Below, in pieces: positions 56,071 through 64,000 of a stretch of DNA of 64,000 bases (within the stretch, counting starts at the first letter, position 1; each line of letters begins with the position of its first letter). The DNA comes from Eleginops maclovinus (lineage: Eukaryota; Chordata; Actinopteri; Perciformes; Eleginopidae), in the NCBI RefSeq assembly GCF_036324505.1, contig NC_086361.1:7071828-7135827 (forward strand), written 5' to 3'. Under the pieces are notes generated by a model. The model did not search any database, was not told where the DNA came from, and saw nothing but the letters and a program-made list of their open reading frames with translations. A program made the translations under genes and the position numbers.

Positions 56071-57943
56071 AACCCTAAGATCTCAGGCCTCCTTCCTCAG
56101 TACTCATAAAAAGCTAAGGGCATAAGATGAAATAAAGTGATGAAATAACATGTTTAATTGTTTACCACAGATGGGTTTTAAAGCTTATTTTGCCGTTAAA
56201 ATCAAATGACCGTAGTGAATGCATTTTAACACTGAATCCATCCATCCACTGAAAAATGTGCATACATTTCCTCATTTAGCGTCATACACTGATAAGAACA
56301 TAGAACAGTCTATTGATATATACGTAGAAAATAGGACAACCACTTTTTAATAAATAATCGATTAGAACTATGGTCAAGTCTCCAGGAAAGTCTGCAGATT
56401 TGCAGACTCACAGAAAGTTTGCATAAAAGGCATCCACAAGTTTGCATCAAATCCCTTAAGCAATTTAATATTTGACAGCTATTAGGCTTTAAAGTTCTTA
56501 CGTTAGAAAGTGCGGAGATGGGGATTTTGGCTATGCAACAATTTGCTGGCCGTGTTAAAGCATCATATCCTAAAATAAAAAGAATGTTTCCAATAATAAT
56601 ATGGAGAAGGGAAAGTTTCAATGAACTGGACTGAGTCAATGTGTTTAGTGTTGGAATCAGATTGTTGAAAAGTAGACATTTGATCATTTGTAGCAGATGA
56701 TTAAAAAAAAGTTTCAAGTTAGAAAAAACATTCTAAACATCGCTGCGCTGGGAACGTTCAGAAGATAAACAAAAAATACCACAGATGCACTATGCCCAAA
56801 CAGCTCAACACAAAACCGCAGCAGCAGCTTCTTGAAGCGCTGGCAAAAATAAATTAACTGAGGTTAATGTAGACTTCCTGTTCTTAACCACTACGACTTT
56901 TGCAAACTGGTATCACATCTTGCCCCGAGCTGCTTACAACTTTGGCTAACAAGTCATCATTTTTAAAGTTACTCTTTAGGTCTCAGCACCAAATGCTGTT
57001 GATTTTAAATGCTCTCTGTTTCTATTTCCCATAATTTGGCTATTTTACAAACACAGTGAATCAGTGTTTTCCAACATTAAACTCGAGACCCCTGAAGAGG
57101 CTCCCAGGATAATTATGAGAGTGGTGGTAATATGGAGAGAAAAACAAACACAATAGTTGAAAATGTTTGGTCGTACTTTATTCTAAAATGCACAAACAGG
57201 TTGACCATTTTAGTCCACTGAAAACTTCTTACAGAGAAGGGAACAACTATCTGCTTTATAAGTCATTGTCTAATAAAAAAACAACAACATTAAACTTGAA
57301 ATCACAAATAGTATTTTTTTCTAGCACCTACATGAACTGACCAACATGTTTATAGTTAAATATAAATTTGTATTTAAATAGTATTTTATCCGTTGTGCAT
57401 TGTCTCTTTTAGATTAGACTCTTTCCGCACACTGTCAGTTAAAATAATTTCACTGCACTCTACTTTATATGTATTTTTGTCAGGCAACATCACCATTATC
57501 AGAGTGGAAAGCCAACCATTGTTGGTCGTTGAGGAGTTAATCATGACAAAGAGAATTGATTGAGTTTCCCCGCCACCAATGAGCCAAACACACATCAAAT
57601 GTTTCCCTTATCAGCATCAACTTCTTCTTCCTTCTTTTTTGTTATTATTATCCAAGGACGGAAAAGGCAATTTACTTAAAACCCTGTTCACAAGACCTCC
57701 CTTCCCATTGTATATATAAGGTTTTTGTTATTGCGCACAGCCCCTGATTAAATAAAGAAAGACGCGTTACTCATTTGTAACTATCTTGCTAGAAAAGTGT
57801 TTTCACGCAGTGTGTAACACATCTCATCTGTGGAATAAGACTTACAAAATGTATTTCCTACCTGTAGTTGTGAAACTGGTATCACAGCGATGAGGTCTGC
57901 TGCTTCAGTGTGTGTGGTCAGAGGCAGAAGTGAGGATGTGTTT

Positions 57944-57944
<1 letters not shown>
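56071..57944. other. Intergenic, no gene identified
   Basis: A 135-codon minus ORF at 56310-56717 has no recognisable domain. A TATA-like GTATATATAAGG at 57710 has no gene that I can attach to it. Confidence 0.35.
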
Positions 57945-60060
<2,116 letters not shown>

Positions 60061-60065
60061 AGGAA

Positions 60066-60188
60066 GTAAGTAAGTGAGTGAGTGAGTGAGTGAGTGAGTG
60101 AGTGAGTGAGTGAGTGAGTGAGTGAGTGAGTGAGTGAGTGAGTGAGTGAGTGAGTGAGTGAGTGAGTGAGTGAGTGAGTGAGTGAGTA
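60066..60188. repeat. GTGA tetranucleotide microsatellite
   Basis: About 30 uninterrupted GTGA units after a GTAA-type start. Confidence 0.97.
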
Positions 60189-60817
60189 GGTACAATTGTA
60201 TTTATATAGCACACTTCTCAACACGAATGTACAAAGTGCTTTATAGACAGTACACAAAAAAACACATAATTACAACTGTAAAATGTACAATAAAACACAA
60301 CAATACAAATCACCTGCATCCGATGCCATCATGATGTCACTGGAAACCCTGAGGAGAGCTGATTCTGTAGAGCGATGTTTTCTGAAACCTGATTTAACTA
60401 ACTCTTATTCCTTTAATACAATACACACATTCGAGATTTCACCACATAAAACAGTACAGACACTCAGAAGTTCAGATGATACAATTTCCTAACTGCAACA
60501 CTTCCTTTTTGAACATATAAATTCCTCTTCCACATCACAATCACATACACAAAATCACATGAGTCTGCTTTGGCGAACAGCTCAACATCACTTGGCAGGT
60601 AGAAATACAGTTTTTGTTTTTAATTGTATTATACCTTTATAATAAACTTCAAACTGTCGTTGATAAAATCAAAGTGTTGTGATTGGAAGACAATGTAAAA
60701 ATATGTTCCTTGTGGAAATTAGTGGAAATGTATTTCTCTTTATCTCTATGGCTCTCTTTATTTGTTTTCTGTTCTATAGTTATCTTGGATCTAAACGCTT
60801 TATCTCGTTCAGCTGAA
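60189..60817. other. Upstream region of the Siglec-like gene
   Basis: No coding exon. A CTATAG|TTATC acceptor-like site at about 60780 could end a 5' UTR intron. Confidence 0.35.
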
Positions 60818-61365
60818 ATGGGCTTTGGTTTGGCAGTTGTCACTTTGCTCATCGCTCTGATGCAAGGTCAGTAGTTCCCTGATTGCTATTATACAAGGTG
60901 GAAGTATAGTTTGTATTTCATTTTCCTTTTCCACTCAAATGAAAGCTTCCTTCTGAGCCTGGGCAAGTAAAGTGTTTGAAAGAAATTGAATGAAATAAGA
61001 CATATTTTGGTAGAGAGAATGTTCTTTGTTTGTCCTGATAAACTGCACTTTCAAGACATTCAATTTGCCCCTCTAGGTGTCTCTTGTCAAACTTGGGAGA
61101 TCATGCTGCCCAAAACCATCTTGGTCATCAGTGACTCCTGTGTCACAATCCCATGCCGTTTCATGATCCCAAGCAATGAGGAGGCAAACATTGTCAACTG
61201 CTCCGAGGGTGGTGTTTGGATGAAAGGAACACAGTTCGGTCCGCGGGTCATAATTGCACACATTCCTAAATTGAACCTAATACAAGTACGTCTTCTTTTT
61301 TTTACCAGCCTCTATTGTTTGCATCCTGTGAGTCTGTCCATGTGTGTGTGTGTGTGTGTGTGTGT

Positions 61366-61424
<59 letters not shown>

Positions 61425-63198
61425 GACAGAATTTGACAAAAAACTTGCCATTGTAACCAATCAAAATGCAATCACGGAACTTCAAAGGTGTGAAGAAGAG
61501 AATTCAATGAAGGTCGGATTTCAAGATATGGTCCTAGCTCCCACTATACTCCAAGGCCCACATTTGCATATCGTCAGTTGTGATCCTATCACAAGAAGAC
61601 ATATTTGGTATTTTGATATCTTTGGAAACTTCTGATCATCACAAGAATTTAAAACAATATTTTCTACTTTAAGGGGAAACTAACAGGGGACATCAAACAG
61701 AAGAACTGCACTACAATCTTCAACAACTTCCGAAAGGACAACAACGACGAGTACTTCTTCAGGCTTGAGTGTTCAAACCACTTAAAGTACAGTTTCGGTA
61801 ATGGAGTCACAATTAGTGCCCAACCAGGTATGAATGGATGAAAGGAGCACAGGCAGTTGAAAATGGTTAATTGTGGTCCTTCTGTGTTAAATTCAAATGT
61901 ACATCTGGCCATTAAGTATTAATAACTTTGAGTGATGGTAACAGAAAAGTTTTTTTGTGGAGCATTCATCAACTATTAGACTCATAGCTTTACCTGTTTC
62001 TTTGTTACCTGTGATATTTCATATCTGACTTTTCCTGGACAGATCTCCCCCCCTCCATGTTGTCCTCTGTGGGTCAGGTGTCAGAGGGAGCCCAGGTCAG
62101 ACTGCAGTGTTCAGTCACGGTGCCCTGCCACAGCATGCCCCCTTCCATCACCTGGCTGCCCGAAGACAACTCTAGTCAAAAGACTACACAAATGCAGGTG
62201 ATCACTTATTCACTGATTCATTTATTCACATTGCTGCATGTCAAACTTTGCACATTCAGGCTACTTATGAATCATAGCCCGCCTACACAATGATGTTAAC
62301 GTTATTCTATATTTTTGGTTCATGTCAAAGAATCCCTTGAAATATGTAATGTCTTGGGGATGTGAGCCACAGAGAGCACAATCATTTCCAGAACACTGCC
62401 AGGCATGTCTACAAATTGGTTGGGGATTTATTTTTTATAACGGAAAACTACAGTGTGTGTGTTCATGTTTTTAAGTCATATGTAACTCAGTTGAACAGTG
62501 TGATTTATTTCAGTGTTTAATAGGTTTTGTACAAAAATGAAAAAAAATAATCATCTAAAGATTTTTTTTATCACTCAAAAAGATTGATTTTTTTTTGCCT
62601 TACCTAATTATCGGTAAATACAGTATGAAATACATCAAACATATTACGTATATTTGATTTGGAATTTAGTATGTTCATTTTATGGTACTTTACCTCTGTT
62701 ACTTCTTACATTTAGGACAGAAATGTTGCACTTGTTTAATTTACACATGTTATTTTAGAGTCACAAATGACATCAAGATTGAGCAACATTTGATTAGAAA
62801 ATTAAAGATAAGACCACCAAACTGTATATCTAGAGTGAAATGAGCTCCACTGCTGTCTCATGGAGGTCATTATTCTACATATTCTCATTATTTTACATTA
62901 TCTTAATTTTCATCCCTTTTATCGAATGTATTTTGATCCTATTTGTATTTTTTAACAGATTCTTATTATTCAAAAATTATATACACCCTCTTGACAACGT
63001 GTCAGTAATTAAGAGGATTCCTCCCTGTTTTGTCAAAGCAGAGTTTAAACGATGGACAGATGATCATGATGTCCACGCTGACCTTTAGTGCTGAAGCGCA
63101 CCACAACAACCAGAGCTTCTCCTGTTCTGTGACCTACCCGCTGACAACAGGGGGCAGCAGCCACTCGTCTGCAGAATCTCAGAGACTCAGCATCCTGT
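60818..63198 (+). CDS. Siglec/CD22-like immunoglobulin receptor (5' part, runs off the window)
   Basis: Exons 60818-60866, 61077-61285, 61674-61827, 62043-62197 and 63042-63198 join in frame with GT-AG introns. Exon 1 encodes a signal peptide (MGFGLAVVTLLIALMQG). Exons 2-3 form a V-set domain with paired Cys (DSCVTIPC; FRLEC). The DNNDEYFFRLE segment places an Arg where Siglecs bind sialic acid. Exons 4-5 form a C2-set domain (GAQVRLQCSV; ITWLPED; SFSCSVTYPL). The gene is expected to continue beyond 64000 with more Ig domains and a membrane anchor, none of which is visible. A GT microsatellite (61341-61422) lies in the intron that splits the V domain. Confidence 0.82.
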
Positions 63199-64000
63199 GT
63201 GAGCCACTCACTGTTTATTAAACAAATCTGTTTAGGGACCATAATATAGTTTACTTAAAATGTCCTTAAATTAAAAGCAGAGGAGAGTTCAAAAACCTCT
63301 GTGAGAAGTGGAGGGTAAACTATGTTTCACGCAGAGGAGGATTGTGACATTAATGACACATTTATTAAAATTGCAGACATAAAAGATGTTACTGTTCCAC
63401 AGGGGGAATTACAAAAAGGAAAAAAATCAAAATCAAACAAATGACTTTCAGAAGCTGTTTACATGATGATACTTTTTCTAACCCGAAGGCCAGGAAACAA
63501 TGGGGTTGTAAAAAGAGTCTGCGGTTGAAAGAAACTTTAAGTAAACTTTTGTGGTACTTAGATGATAATAATGAATTATGTGCTGTTACTTTTACTTACT
63601 GATACATCTGAGGGCTTTCACGAGATAGGGAAATAGCAGAGAATCATAAACATAATCCCCCCTGTGTAAGAGACAGCCTGTAAAACTTTGGGATTTTAGC
63701 CCTTCAGACCATTGACACACTACAGGAAAGGGAAAAACCCTTAAGTAAAATAGCACCCATTCAAGTAAAATTACAACGGTATCATCAATAAAATGTACTC
63801 AAAAAGGTAATTCATATCAGATTAACAGAAGTATAAGCAGTGACGGGTTGCTGTTTTTTTTGTCTAATGTTGCAGCTGATTATATACTTAATATACTACA
63901 TTGCGGCTTAATCTATAACAAAATATCACATTTCATAATCATATCGTAATCTGTCGATGATAATTTGTTTTTATAATCTAAAATTGTAACAGGTAACTAC
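63199..64000. other. Intron of the Siglec-like gene, no exon found
   Basis: AT-rich; the donor T|GTGAGC at 63199 opens an intron with no further Ig exon before the window ends. Confidence 0.5.

Noticed and set aside
56310..56717. 135-codon minus-strand ORF
   Set aside because: No domain, no splice context and low-complexity hydrophobic composition; not supported as a gene.

Overview
This window is vertebrate nuclear DNA, almost certainly from a teleost fish. The evidence is split genes with GT-AG introns, fish-type hAT, Ty3/gypsy and CR1/L2/Rex1-like elements, long CA/GT microsatellites, a vertebrate-type chitin synthase, a Siglec/CD22-like gene and a chemoattractant-type GPCR. I cannot name the species.

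Layout. 1-1916: 3' end of a ZMYM1-like hAT element. 1992-4424: a Ty3/gypsy deletion derivative. 5750-7432: a decayed UIM+HECT ubiquitin-ligase gene, followed by TTAA-flanked palindromic MITEs. 8678-9788 (minus): the C-terminal exons of an integrase-core protein, abutting a decayed transposase-like fragment (9791-10790). 10.8-15.7 kb: mostly featureless, with one exon-like block and some small duplicated blocks.

15.8-35.7 kb: a 22-exon chitin synthase gene (about 1283 codons once the insertion is set aside). Its first coding exon (15821-15846) joins in frame to exon 2 at 25240, across a 9.4-kb intron. That intron holds a hAT remnant, an apparently intact 3.8-kb hAT with an 8-bp target duplication, and a ZBED5-like hAT remnant that itself contains a solo LTR. 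Exon 15 is split by a 3682-bp DNA transposon (29816-33497). This transposon has 27-bp inverted termini, a 4-bp CTAC duplication, one 619-aa ORF, and about ten copies of a 15-bp motif, TCTTAYGGNGTTGAC. It is the best candidate here for an undescribed system. A diverged relative at 9.8-11.7 kb carries related motif copies.

37.66-48.66 kb: a second, tandem chitin synthase copy. It is a pseudogene with a lost 5' end, frameshifts, stops and a damaged EDR motif. It is split by an open-reading-frame LINE (44.3-48.5 kb) whose protein begins with a signal-peptide-like stretch and a 2A-like NPGP motif. Both chitin synthase copies in this assembly are therefore interrupted by mobile DNA.

51.9-53.2 kb (minus): a two-exon GPCR. 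53.3-60.2 kb: dispersed repeats and microsatellites. 60.8-64 kb: the 5' part of a Siglec-like gene that runs off the window. Beyond the tandem chitin synthase pair I see no functional cooperation among the neighbours; the window mainly records repeated transposon invasion.
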